DNA from: Lewinellaceae bacterium
GTDB lineage: Bacteria > Bacteroidota > Bacteroidia > Chitinophagales > Saprospiraceae
NCBI GenBank assembly: GCA_024644235.1
Contig: JAHELJ010000003.1
Coordinates: 124,001 to 188,000 of the forward strand
DNA length: 64,000 nucleotides
Direction: 5' to 3'
This document shows, one piece after another, positions 54,797-63,731 of the stretch. Below the pieces are notes generated by a model. The model worked only from the letters and a program-made list of their open reading frames with translations, had not been told where the DNA came from and made no database searches. The position numbers and the translations under genes were made by a program. Each line of letters starts with the position of its first letter. Positions within the stretch are counted from its first letter, which is position 1.

Positions 54797-56125
54797 TCAC
54801 ACTTCAATTTCCCAACCGGGTTCATACTCCCTCCCCCACAACTTCATAGCACCGGCATTGTTCAGGATATGTCCATTCTCAGGATCAACTTCGATTGCGG
54901 TTTTGGTGCGATATGCAATATTCCCTAGCTGACAAAGCAATACACTTTGGTGTCCTCCAAGAATGTCGCTCCGCACTTTCCCTCCATCACGAATCGCATT
55001 GAGAAAGTTCTCTATATGACCGATGTCCAACAACATACCCGGCCCCATCGTATTCTGAGGATCATTTTCAATGCCTTCATCGGCATTGACTTCTTTTATC
55101 AACTTGGGTTGTCGATCGTTATCAAATACCTGGTAGGCATTCCCACTGGAGAGCACAATACTTCCTCCTTCTCCATGAAAGGAGACACCGGCCGAGTGGT
55201 CATAAGCACGCAAAGTGTTGCAGCTTCGGCTTTCCCAGGTCATCGTCTTGCCTTCGGGAAAATCCAGGGATATGACTTGAGTATCAGGTGTCTGCCAGTC
55301 GTCGTCGAAATGGTAGCGCCCCCCCTGAGAGGTCACCAGCGTGGGGTAATCCACTCGCAGGCCCCATCGCATCAAATCGAGGAAATGGGTTCCGTTATTC
55401 AGCGCTTCACCGGTTCCCCAATGCCAAAACCAATGCCACTCATATGGGTGAATATTGTCGTAATAAGACTTGCGGGGTGCCGGTCCCTGCCACAGGTCCC
55501 AGTCCAGTCCCCGGGGTACATCGACTTTCTTTCCCTTACCGATCGTGCCACGCTGGTTGGCGTACCACGCTCGCGCATAGTAAACCCGGCCGATCAAACC
55601 ACTATGAATGTCGTCCATGCAACGAATTACATTCGACCATGATCGACGCTGATTGCCCATCTGCACGACACGTTGATATTTAGCAGCAGCTTCTACCAGC
55701 CACTCACCTTCCTGCGGATTGTGGCTGCAGGGTTTCTCCAGATAGACATGCTTTCCCGCCTGGCAAGCCATGATCGTAGCCGGAGCATGCCAATGATCCG
55801 GGGCAGCAATCACTATCACGTCAATGGTCGGATCTTCACAGATTTTTCGAATATCTTTTTCAACCTTGGGCACCTCCTCCTGATGCACCGCTACCTCGGT
55901 AAGACAATCAGCCACATACCGATCATCTACTTCACAAATGGTGGACACCCGGCAATTTGTCGCCGCTGCGAAGGTCCTGGCCAAGGCTTTACCTCGGCTA
56001 CGCACTCCCATGACAGCTACGGAAATTCGATCCATTTGTCGTCTGCTTTGAAGAATAGGTATAGGCAGGGTTGAAGCTGCAGCCACCAGACCGGTGTGCT
56101 TAACGAATTTTCGCCTTGATGTCAT
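54797..56125 (-). CDS. Gfo/Idh/MocA-family oxidoreductase, Tat-exported
   Basis: A 442-residue protein. The Tat-type leader MTSRRKFVKHTGLVAAASTL precedes the NAD(P)-binding Rossmann fold (ISVAVMGVRSRGKALARTFA). The signature EKPCSHNPQEGEWLV matches the EKP motif of the family, and WHWFWHWGTGEALNNGTHFL is typical of its exported members. Such proteins act on sugars or sugar alcohols; some belong to glycosidase family GH109, which uses bound NAD without net redox. Here it shares an operon with a GH43 enzyme, so carbohydrate processing in the periplasm is likely. The catalytic type cannot be settled from sequence. Confidence 0.9.
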   Translation of the reverse strand: MTSRRKFVKHTGLVAAASTLPIPILQSRRQMDRISVAVMGVRSRGKALARTFAAATNCRVSTICEVDDRYVADCLTEVAVHQEEVPKVEKDIRKICEDPTIDVIVIAAPDHWHAPATIMACQAGKHVYLEKPCSHNPQEGEWLVEAAAKYQRVVQMGNQRRSWSNVIRCMDDIHSGLIGRVYYARAWYANQRGTIGKGKKVDVPRGLDWDLWQGPAPRKSYYDNIHPYEWHWFWHWGTGEALNNGTHFLDLMRWGLRVDYPTLVTSQGGRYHFDDDWQTPDTQVISLDFPEGKTMTWESRSCNTLRAYDHSAGVSFHGEGGSIVLSSGNAYQVFDNDRQPKLIKEVNADEGIENDPQNTMGPGMLLDIGHIENFLNAIRDGGKVRSDILGGHQSVLLCQLGNIAYRTKTAIEVDPENGHILNNAGAMKLWGREYEPGWEIEV

Positions 56126-56388
56126 GATATGTCATTTTTCCCAGAATTTAAGAAATATTGATTTAGGTCGTGAAGAGAGCGAATGTTGTCAATCGATCAT
56201 CATGCAATTGCCAATCTCGAGAGCCTGCTTTGTGACTAGCTTATAAGTGTCAGCAATTTGGTCTATATCTTGGCTTCGGATTCGTTCAAAAACGAGACCT
56301 GGTTATCCAGCAAACCTGGTTGGCAAATATCATATTGAATAGTTCGTCAGTCGATCTCTGATTGTGATCATATTAGCAGTAATTCATT

Positions 56389-56808
56389 CTATTTTCCCAG
56401 TAGTGGCAACTTTTTGAGCTTATGATATCTTAATGCCAGTTCGATACACTCTTTCAATTCTTGTTCGGGAACATCTTCGTTGATGTCAAATAAGATGGCC
56501 CGGTTCTTTTCGTATTTGAAAAATTTATCGAATAAGATCTTGAATGTGGGTACCAGGGTTGAATTGCAGTTGAAATAGATCCCGTACTCATTCGGAATGC
56601 TTGGCTTCCACCCCAGGCGGATGGTGCTTCCATTCTTCACCAAATAGCTGGGTTCTCCCCATTTGAGAGTTTCCTCAATCTCATCGATCGATTCGACCTT
56701 ATTGGCAGTTTCGAGGATTAGTTTTCGTAAATGGGTAAGTTTTGATCTGATCCCTTTGGGATAGGATTCAAATACTCTACTCACCTCCGGTTGACAGATT
56801 ATTCTCAT
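56389..56808 (-). CDS. DUF1801 / YdhG-like protein
   Basis: A 139-residue protein with the DUF1801 layout: an N-terminal helix pair (FESYPKGIRSKLTHLRKLIL), the core ESIDEIEETLKWGEPSYLV, then a beta region (STIRLGWKPSIPNEYGIYF) and a C-terminal helix (KECIELALRYHKLKKLP). The fold is related to the iron-chaperone-like YdhG/CyaY-type group, but its role is unknown. It stands alone; the 263-bp gap 56126-56388 before the upstream operon contains no clear gene. Confidence 0.85.
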   Translation of the reverse strand: MRIICQPEVSRVFESYPKGIRSKLTHLRKLILETANKVESIDEIEETLKWGEPSYLVKNGSTIRLGWKPSIPNEYGIYFNCNSTLVPTFKILFDKFFKYEKNRAILFDINEDVPEQELKECIELALRYHKLKKLPLLGK

Positions 56809-56926
56809 TTCTTTTCAATATAGTCTCAAAATAATCCAAGAAGCTGAAGAGACATTTCAAATTGCTATTGTCATTTCTTGCATCACTACAAACTAGTGAA
56901 TAGGTAAATAATGCAAAGCATTGATC

Positions 56927-57706
56927 TTAGCCTTTGTTTAAGATGTTTTTTTCATATATGGCCCTGCCAATTTCTTTCGCCCAAATTTGATAGGTCAGTT
57001 TGGAAGGGTGTACTCCATCGCTGAAAAAGTCCTCAACCTTCATAGCTGTGACAGACCGATTAAGCCAATCATGAAGCCTGATTTCTTCACTCAAATAAAA
57101 TACGTCTGCGTATTCATTAGCCAAAGTCTGGAGTTCTTCTCCCAGTATCTCCAACAGATTGCCGATAATAAATTTCATCAAAGGAGTGAATGCGGGAAAA
57201 TCCTTTACCGGAGGCATATTGATGAAGACAAGGGGCGTCCCTGAAAATCTGGATCGTAATTCGGTTATCAGATCAATCAGGTCATTCTTCCATCCTGACG
57301 GGGAACGCAGTCTAAAGGCATCATTTGCTCCAATGCCGATTACAATCAAATCGACGATGTCCTCAGAGATATTGGGAATAAGTCTTTCACGGATCTGCTT
57401 GATAGTATACCCACTGCGGGCATAAGCTGACCATGAAACTTGTGCATGGAACCGGGATGATAACTCCTTAGCTAATGCTCCTGTCAATCCCTCTGCATGA
57501 GTGCTAACACCAACCCCGGCTACTGTGCTTTCACCGACGGTCAATAATTGAAGCTCGCCATTTGCTTGCTTGCTATTATAACAACCCTTTGAGTCTTTGG
57601 CTTCGGGCAACTTGGGTATAGATGATCGGATCTTCTGCCCCTGGAAATACAGGATGGGAAGAAAGGGTAGAGACAAGATCGCTCCAAGGATGTACTTGAC
57701 ACTCAT
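56927..57706 (-). CDS. SGNH/GDSL hydrolase, membrane-anchored
   Basis: A 259-residue protein with an N-terminal hydrophobic anchor (YILGAILSLPFLPILYF). SGNH block I is LLTVGESTVAGVGVS with Ser in GES; block III is VIGIGANDAFRLRS; block V is FFSDGVHPSKLTYQIWA with the Asp-His pair. It is a thioesterase- or lipase-like hydrolase acting at the envelope. No neighbour tells the substrate. It is a different subfamily from the SGNH gene in the sulfatase operon. Confidence 0.88.
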   Translation of the reverse strand: MSVKYILGAILSLPFLPILYFQGQKIRSSIPKLPEAKDSKGCYNSKQANGELQLLTVGESTVAGVGVSTHAEGLTGALAKELSSRFHAQVSWSAYARSGYTIKQIRERLIPNISEDIVDLIVIGIGANDAFRLRSPSGWKNDLIDLITELRSRFSGTPLVFINMPPVKDFPAFTPLMKFIIGNLLEILGEELQTLANEYADVFYLSEEIRLHDWLNRSVTAMKVEDFFSDGVHPSKLTYQIWAKEIGRAIYEKNILNKG

Positions 57707-57748
57707 ATCACTCTCGTCTTCAGAAGTATCAATGAAATGTTTTGTCCT

Positions 57749-58282
57749 TTATTTATTTACACTATCCCATTCAGCCCTGCTTATTCGGTAGGCGCGATCA
57801 TTATTTGGGGTTGGACTTTGGTACCTTTCATCAAATACCTCTATTGCCCCAATTTTCTCGACGGCTTTTGACGATCTGATGTTGCACTCAGCAATATAGA
57901 AGATTACTTCATCGAAGTTTGCCAGAGCATGGTTGATCATTAATGATTTTAGCGATTTGTTATATAGTCCTCCCCAACACTTCCTGGCCAAAAAGGTCCA
58001 ACCAATTTCCACCGCACTATCGAGGTAATCTAATCGTCTATAACGGGAACTGCCTATCACTGCATTACTTTTCTGGTCTATGACAATTAATGCTCCTTGA
58101 GAGTCTATTGATTCACGAAAAAACTGCTCAAACACAGCTGGCTTATATCTTTTTACGGGATGTTGTTCCCAAATAATGGGATCCTTCGCTACCTCGTAAA
58201 GAGAATCGAAATCATCTTCCTCTAAAGGTCTCAATCGAATCAAGTCATTTTGCAAGTCAGAGGTCAAGTAGAGATGTTGCAT
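57749..58282 (-). CDS. GNAT-family N-acetyltransferase
   Basis: A 177-residue RimJ/RimL-type acetyltransferase: opening LIRLRPLEEDDFDSLYEVA, strand-4 region VEIGWTFLARKCWGGLYN, and NIRSSKAVEKIGA for the acetyl-CoA site. The acceptor is unknown; proteins, aminoglycosides or small amines are typical. It ends 42 bp before the SGNH hydrolase gene on the same strand. Confidence 0.88.
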   Translation of the reverse strand: MQHLYLTSDLQNDLIRLRPLEEDDFDSLYEVAKDPIIWEQHPVKRYKPAVFEQFFRESIDSQGALIVIDQKSNAVIGSSRYRRLDYLDSAVEIGWTFLARKCWGGLYNKSLKSLMINHALANFDEVIFYIAECNIRSSKAVEKIGAIEVFDERYQSPTPNNDRAYRISRAEWDSVNK

Positions 58283-58521
58283 ATTCTAAAATAAATCTTT
58301 CAGACACTTCTTGGTTCTTGTCTCTGAAATCATAATTGTTAACTCTATTAGTAATTGATTATTATCTGATAAATCGACAGCCAATTATTAAATCGTTGCC
58401 TCCGTACTTTGCTTACGAATTAGCATGGTGGTGTGCTGGGCTGAATGAAAGACTACTGAACCCACCGCGAAGATCTGGAGCCTCTTAAGATTTCAAGCGA
58501 TTTGAGAAATGAATGACTACA

Positions 58522-59679
58522 TTAAGCCTTCTTCTGTGCTTTCTCCTTCAGCATCTTCGCTGCCTGAGTATAACCACCACCGCCGCCGTCCACGAAGTGT
58601 ATGTGCTGATCTTTGCGGTCGCGCACATAGCATGACATAATGCTCTCAGAGCACGCATAAAGGCCGAATCGGATCGAACCTTGTTCTTCCCAAGAATGGA
58701 GCAAAGCTTCTAATTCTAACCGTTGACTACTCGTGCCACAGATCACTGTATTGATACGACCGTCGATGACAAGGGTGTCCGAGAGCTCAACTAAATTTTT
58801 CACGTAAGTTTTACCGTCCTTACTCTGAAAGTACCATTTGCCAGCTAACGTAAGAATCCAATTTTTAAGGAGGTAATTCAAGCTGGATCGACCCAGTTTC
58901 ACCCGCATTTCATTCCGAATTGTTTGTAGCGTTGTTTTGAGTCTGAGCCGTGGTATGGAAATAGGATTCCGCCTGGGAGGGTCTCCATATATTCGCTCAA
59001 TTGCCTCAAGAACTGTCCGGAATACCCGACCCTGCCGCTTGGGATCTATAGCTTCCACCAGCAAGCACACTACTTCCTCCTTGTCAACAGGTGGTGCAAC
59101 TGTATCCCATCGGCACTCCATCCCAGCGAGATCCAGAAAGGAGGTCGTGTCGTTAGATCCCCCACTTTGGCTACTGCTTTTGATCATGGTCTCTGCATAC
59201 TTTAACCCATCACCAAGCAATAGAGGTATGTGATAGATCGGATAAAGCCTTGCTTTGGATACCAGCAGCTGCCTTGATGCCCGGTAAACTTCCACTACCG
59301 GGATAGATCCTACCCTTAATTCCAAATCGAAATCGCGAGCGGTATTGTTGGCCAACTGCCGCAATGCTCCGAGCAAGGGTTCATGCATGGTATCTGGCAA
59401 AATCAACGAAGCTCCATCTCCCCCAAAAAAAAAGGGGATCTGGATGTCGGCTCGTCGTGCTTGATTCAGCGCCGCAATGATGCTGCCTGTTGCCACGAGA
59501 TTCACAATCCGGTGTTGTCCCTTCTGGACGGCTATCGTCGAATTCTTGATGTCTGTCACCACAACATGCCAGTCCTCTGGTACGGCGTAGAAAAGATGCT
59601 CTTCCACCATCAGCTCTGGGATAGATATTTCATTAACTGGAAGCTTGCTGAAAAAACGATCGTCCTTAAGTCTTGACAT
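58522..59679 (-). CDS. DUF3095 protein, cyclase-like palm domain
   Basis: A 385-residue protein of the DUF3095 family. It contains VVVTDIKNSTIAV with Asp43 and PFFFGGDGASLILPD with Asp88. This mirrors the two metal-binding Asp residues of class III cyclases (FTDIIGYT and MGDGQM in the neighbouring gene, Asp13 and Asp56), with spacing of 45 versus 43 residues. Later segments (IHFVDGGGGGYTQAAK at the C-terminus) are specific to DUF3095. No membrane span or signal peptide is seen. It starts 8 bp after the cyclase gene stop, so the pair is co-transcribed. A nucleotidyl-cyclase-like or nucleotide-sensing role is inferred, not shown. Confidence 0.8.
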   Translation of the reverse strand: MSRLKDDRFFSKLPVNEISIPELMVEEHLFYAVPEDWHVVVTDIKNSTIAVQKGQHRIVNLVATGSIIAALNQARRADIQIPFFFGGDGASLILPDTMHEPLLGALRQLANNTARDFDLELRVGSIPVVEVYRASRQLLVSKARLYPIYHIPLLLGDGLKYAETMIKSSSQSGGSNDTTSFLDLAGMECRWDTVAPPVDKEEVVCLLVEAIDPKRQGRVFRTVLEAIERIYGDPPRRNPISIPRLRLKTTLQTIRNEMRVKLGRSSLNYLLKNWILTLAGKWYFQSKDGKTYVKNLVELSDTLVIDGRINTVICGTSSQRLELEALLHSWEEQGSIRFGLYACSESIMSCYVRDRKDQHIHFVDGGGGGYTQAAKMLKEKAQKKA

Positions 59680-59687
59680 GATGCGGT

Positions 59688-61931
59688 CTACTGGTTCAAC
59701 ATCGTCAAAGTTGGATAAACACCCTCGTTCAGACGTTGGGTCACCTGATTTCCGTTTGAAGTCGCAATAGCCTCACAATCTCTGAGCACCTGTAAAAAGC
59801 GAGGCTCAGTACGAAGGATGTCAAAGAGTGGATCATCATCGATCCACAGCTCCAAGCCATAAAAAGGCTCAAATTGTTCCAAATGCTCTAAAGCCATTTC
59901 TCTTTCACCCAGGAAAGCATACACTTTTGCTAGGTCGTAATCCTGCTCATCCATCCACTTCCTGATCCAGTCCTCTGCCAATTTGATCTGTTCCTCTGCT
60001 TCCTGCTCCCTCCCTAGTTTACGTAATGTATACGCATAGCCGGTGCGTTCGAAATTTATGGGTGCATGCTTGTCCTCGGGCTGTGCATAGAAAGTGGCAA
60101 AGTGCCTTTCGGCATTTTGATAGTCTTCCAAGAGCATATAGGCTTTTGCCAGGTCAATCAAACCAAAACCCTCATCCCGGATTCTGGTGTTTTCCATTGC
60201 TGCCTCCAGCATTCCCCGGTAATCGTTGTTGAGTAATTTCACATGAAATTTGTCAGTAAGAGTCAAAATATTGTCCGGTTCGATTTCCAATGATTTGTCG
60301 ATAAAATCCTCAGCCCTCTCAACCTCGCTCAAGCAGAAATAGGCAACACCTACGCCTCTTAGAAGCAAAGCATATCTATCTCCTGGCTCCTGCTCCAAGC
60401 CTTTCTTAGCATAAATAAGGACACTGTCGAATGTCATCTGTTGATCCTTAAATATTGATGCAGCGGAAATATATAACCAGATCAGGTCAGTGTAATTGTC
60501 CTGATTGTTGGGATCAAGATGAATGGCCTGCCGGTAGTATTTTACCGCTTGGGAGGTATCTTTTTTGCCCTTGAAATAGTACGCTCCCAGTACTCGGTAA
60601 CTGAGATCCAGATCCGGATCTAATTTGACGGCCTTGCTGATTAGATGGAATATCGAATCTTGCAGACTTTCATCGTCCTGGACTGTAAGCCAATGTTTGT
60701 CGAGTAATGCCAACGCCAGCAGACTCAGACTTTGCGCCAGGAAGGGATCGTTTTCCAGGGACCGGAGGTAAAAATCAATGGCAAAATCGATGTCAGGTAG
60801 TTCGTTAAAATTCGCGTAACGACGCTGATAATACTGTCCCTTTAGAAAAAGATCCCACGCCTCTTTGCTTTCAGTGGGAGTTTCTTCAATGTTTCGACGC
60901 TCACCTTGAGTAATCACCATCCCCATGGCTTCACTTATTCTTAAGGCAATCTCACTCTGTACGTTGAAAATGTCTGCATATTCCCGATCATACTGTTCGT
61001 CCCAGATCGGCTTATCCTTTTCAGCGTCTATCAGTTGCACAGCTATTCGTATGTCATCCTGGTACTTCTGAGCACTCCCTTCGATCAGGTATTTCACTCC
61101 AAGTTCCTTGGCGATTTCCCGCACCGTTTCTTCCGGGTTCACGAATTGCTCGACTGAGGTTCGGGAGCGCACTTCAAGGTTATTGATCTTGTTGAGATTG
61201 CCAATCAATGCAGTCATCACTCCGTCAGCAAAATATTGTCCCTCATGATCATCACCGATCAGCTTGAAAGGCAAGACGGCGATAGTATGACCGGATTCTG
61301 GCGAAGACACGGCCCATGTATCAAAAAACTTCAGACCGGCAATACCTACCAAAATCAATAGTAAGACTCCCAGAAGGATCCGCCATTTTCCAGCCATTCC
61401 TTTCTTTTCTTGGCCTTCGATCCGGGAAGCAAGGTCAGGTGCCAAAGCAACTGAATAGACCTTTACCGGCTGATGAATATTTTTGTATTGGCGTGATCCG
61501 ATAAGATCAGCTGTTATTCCCGCTTGGTTTCTGATGTTTTGATATACAGCTTCTGAGATCAAGATTTGATTTGGATCCGCATCTTCATGTATACGCGCAG
61601 CCAGATTCACTCCGTCCCCGAATACATCATTATTGTCGAATGTTACTTCGCCCAGATGGATGCCTAGCTTCAGCTTATAGTCTTGCAAGTCCGATACTGA
61701 TTCAATGATGGCACCGGCACAAAGAACAGCCTCGAATACGGTATTGAAAGACAGCATCTGGCCATCGCCCATTTCTTTCACCACCCTACCCTTATATTTC
61801 CTGGCGCACTCTTTATGAATTCTGCGATTCTCCCTAAGCGCATTCATTGCCTTTTCCTGATCGGAGCTCATCAGAGCTGTGTATCCGATGATATCGGTAA
61901 ACATTATGGCTGCTAACTGACGAGATGACAT
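59688..61931 (-). CDS. Class III adenylate/guanylate cyclase with TolB-like and TPR regions
   Basis: A 747-residue protein. Residues 1-170 are a class III cyclase domain: metal Asp13 in MFTDIIGYTALM, Asp56 in VVKEMGDGQM, and the transition-state pair in FGDGVNLAARI. Lys52 and the Asp in NNDVFGD fit ATP rather than GTP. One membrane span follows (about 185-203). A periplasmic TolB/FlgO-like domain (TIAVLPFKLIGDD, YFADGVMTALIGNL) and a TPR array (about 380-720) complete it. This architecture is widespread in environmental bacteria. It should make cAMP in the cytoplasm in response to something sensed outside. The DUF3095 gene follows 8 bp downstream. Confidence 0.93.
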   Translation of the reverse strand: MSSRQLAAIMFTDIIGYTALMSSDQEKAMNALRENRRIHKECARKYKGRVVKEMGDGQMLSFNTVFEAVLCAGAIIESVSDLQDYKLKLGIHLGEVTFDNNDVFGDGVNLAARIHEDADPNQILISEAVYQNIRNQAGITADLIGSRQYKNIHQPVKVYSVALAPDLASRIEGQEKKGMAGKWRILLGVLLLILVGIAGLKFFDTWAVSSPESGHTIAVLPFKLIGDDHEGQYFADGVMTALIGNLNKINNLEVRSRTSVEQFVNPEETVREIAKELGVKYLIEGSAQKYQDDIRIAVQLIDAEKDKPIWDEQYDREYADIFNVQSEIALRISEAMGMVITQGERRNIEETPTESKEAWDLFLKGQYYQRRYANFNELPDIDFAIDFYLRSLENDPFLAQSLSLLALALLDKHWLTVQDDESLQDSIFHLISKAVKLDPDLDLSYRVLGAYYFKGKKDTSQAVKYYRQAIHLDPNNQDNYTDLIWLYISAASIFKDQQMTFDSVLIYAKKGLEQEPGDRYALLLRGVGVAYFCLSEVERAEDFIDKSLEIEPDNILTLTDKFHVKLLNNDYRGMLEAAMENTRIRDEGFGLIDLAKAYMLLEDYQNAERHFATFYAQPEDKHAPINFERTGYAYTLRKLGREQEAEEQIKLAEDWIRKWMDEQDYDLAKVYAFLGEREMALEHLEQFEPFYGLELWIDDDPLFDILRTEPRFLQVLRDCEAIATSNGNQVTQRLNEGVYPTLTMLNQ

Positions 61932-62023
61932 AATGACTCTTGGAGAAGATCTTTCCGTAAAAATACAGACCCTGCCCCAGCATTAATAAATCAGTCTCCT
62001 TTACTCAACTCCAAATGTATTTC

Positions 62024-62530
62024 TTAAAGGTTGTATCGGTACACTTCATGGAGACCAAAACTCAACAGATCTATGGTTTTCTCGTAGGTACCTCCCAGTC
62101 GTTTCGCTACCTTTTTGGAAGGTTCATTGGCTGGATCAATATAGCTGACTACACTCGTCAAAGACAGCGTACTCGAAGCGTACTGTAATGAACGCATGCC
62201 TGCTTCGGTTGCAAAGCCTTTACCCATATGTTGTGGTAATAGCCAATAGCCCAGTTCCACCTCTGGCCACTCCTGCGAATACCATAATCCGCAGCAGCCA
62301 ACAAAATCTCCGCTAGTTTTCTCCTCCACAGCCCAGTAGCCAAACCCTTTTAGATACCAGTGACCGATCAGACAAGCCAGATGTCTCCAGGCTTCCTCAG
62401 GGGTTTTTCTTCCTCCCACGAAACGAGCCAGGTTTTTGTCATTGTAAAACTTGATGAAGATTTCCACATCACGCGATTCCCAGGGCCGCAACAACAATCG
62501 AGGGCTTTCAATGCTCGAGATCATGTACAC
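62024..62530 (-). CDS. GNAT-family N-acetyltransferase (RimJ-like)
   Basis: A 168-residue acetyltransferase opening ESPRLLLRPWESRDVEIFIK, with ELGYWLLPQHMGKGFATEA as the acetyl-CoA pyrophosphate-binding region and PANEPSKKVAKRLGG near the end. It begins 5 bp after the stop of the membrane-protein gene upstream, so it may be part of the sigma-factor transcript. An ATG at 62524 is an alternative start. Confidence 0.88.
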   Translation of the reverse strand: MYMISSIESPRLLLRPWESRDVEIFIKFYNDKNLARFVGGRKTPEEAWRHLACLIGHWYLKGFGYWAVEEKTSGDFVGCCGLWYSQEWPEVELGYWLLPQHMGKGFATEAGMRSLQYASSTLSLTSVVSYIDPANEPSKKVAKRLGGTYEKTIDLLSFGLHEVYRYNL

Positions 62531-62535
62531 CGGTT

Positions 62536-63120
62536 TTATACCTGAAGTTGATCCGCCGGATTCTGCAATAGTTTTTCACGCAGTTTCTCCAGGTGTTTCC
62601 TTCGAGGAATATGCTTTCTACGCATTTCCCACTGGACCAAAGGAACAGACAAGATCACGGCGACGGGTATGATCAACCACTTCCACCAGGGACCACCGGC
62701 TTGAGCAATGTTCAATAGTGCTGGCAAAAGAGCTGGGACTAAAAACCACCATACAAAGGTGCGGGCTCGCTTTATTTCGTTGTCGATGTTTGAAATCGCT
62801 TCTTCCAGATCACCGAGCATACTTTGCTCAAAATGTTTGCTTCGCTTCTGTCTTTGGATTCTCCCCCACAACACGTATAGGCCCACCATCCAGATCGCCC
62901 CTACAGAGAGATAGGTAAAAAATGTACCCTTACCAATGATCAACAAGATGATTCCCGTGGCTACTGCAACAACAAGCAGGCCGATCTCATTCACATTAGT
63001 GACCAGGCGGGCATGGTCACGCTTAGCTCTGATCCGCCGGTGCAAGGCGGCTTCATCGATTGCATACATAATCTGATTATTTTGATTATCCCAAATTTTC
63101 TTTAATTCATCAAACTCCAT
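62536..63120 (-). CDS. Membrane partner of an ECF sigma factor
   Basis: A protein of about 194 residues (ATG 63120; 63129 is the alternative, giving 197). The N-terminal 45 residues are soluble (MEFDELKKIWDNQNNQIMYA), followed by two span pairs (EIGLLVVAVATGIILLIIG, LSVGAIWMVGLYVLWG; FVWWFLVPALLPALLNIA, WWKWLIIPVAVILSVPLV). The gene overlaps the sigma-factor stop by 11 bases. Small Bacteroidota proteins with this layout often follow ECF genes and are thought to be anti-sigma-like, though there is no canonical ZAS zinc motif here. Confidence 0.78.
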   Translation of the reverse strand: MEFDELKKIWDNQNNQIMYAIDEAALHRRIRAKRDHARLVTNVNEIGLLVVAVATGIILLIIGKGTFFTYLSVGAIWMVGLYVLWGRIQRQKRSKHFEQSMLGDLEEAISNIDNEIKRARTFVWWFLVPALLPALLNIAQAGGPWWKWLIIPVAVILSVPLVQWEMRRKHIPRRKHLEKLREKLLQNPADQLQV

Positions 63121-63640
63121 GACGCTCATATTTCTCTGATTTTAGAATTAGATGCTTTTTGATCCGGTGGATCTTCACAGCCAAATTGTTCTCGGTAATT
63201 CCGATCAGCTCAGACATCTCTTGGTAGCTGAATCCATCTAATAGCAATAAGGCAATAGATCTGTCCACTTTATTTAACATAGCAATCTCTTGATATAACC
63301 ATTCCAGTCGTTCATCCCTGTTTGCCGACTTTGCGTGATATATCCGATGCTCCACTTTGTCAATCGACTCTTGCTTCCCGTGCTTTTTCTCTTTGCCCTG
63401 CCAAGCTATAGCGGTATTAAGGGCAACCCGGTAAATCCAGGTCGAAGCCTTAGCTTCACTCCGAAACGAAGGAATCGATCTCCATAGTTGCAAGGCGATC
63501 TCCTGAAACAGATCATCCTGATCCATTGGGCTGCTGGAATATGCCCTGATAATCTTATATAGGATTCCCTGGTAGCTCTGCAGCCAGCTATGGAAAATTT
63601 CTTTTCGTACTACTTCTTTCATTTCATATCGTTGCTTCAT
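63110..63640 (-). CDS. ECF-type RNA polymerase sigma factor
   Basis: A 176-residue sigma-70 family ECF factor. Region 2 is present (YKIIRAYSSSPMDQDDLFQE, ASTWIYRVALNTAI), and region 4 carries LLLLDGFSYQEMSELIGITE and NLAVKIHRIKKHL. The overlap with the membrane protein downstream points to co-regulation. ATG 63622 is an alternative start. It may drive genes needed for an envelope or stress response; targets are not visible. Confidence 0.93.
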   Translation of the reverse strand: MKQRYEMKEVVRKEIFHSWLQSYQGILYKIIRAYSSSPMDQDDLFQEIALQLWRSIPSFRSEAKASTWIYRVALNTAIAWQGKEKKHGKQESIDKVEHRIYHAKSANRDERLEWLYQEIAMLNKVDRSIALLLLDGFSYQEMSELIGITENNLAVKIHRIKKHLILKSEKYERHGV

Positions 63641-63731
63641 TAGTAGGTATTCACCCTGAATTTCTTACATAGGAAGCGATTTTTTTTCATGACGGCTATT
63701 AATCCGTATTTTTTCTAGCAAATCGGCATCT

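Noticed and set aside
56217-56327. 37-codon minus-strand frame ending NCMMID in the gap before the DUF1801 gene
   Set aside because: Composition looks coding-like, but it has no start codon in place, is short enough to be chance and matches no family I recognise.
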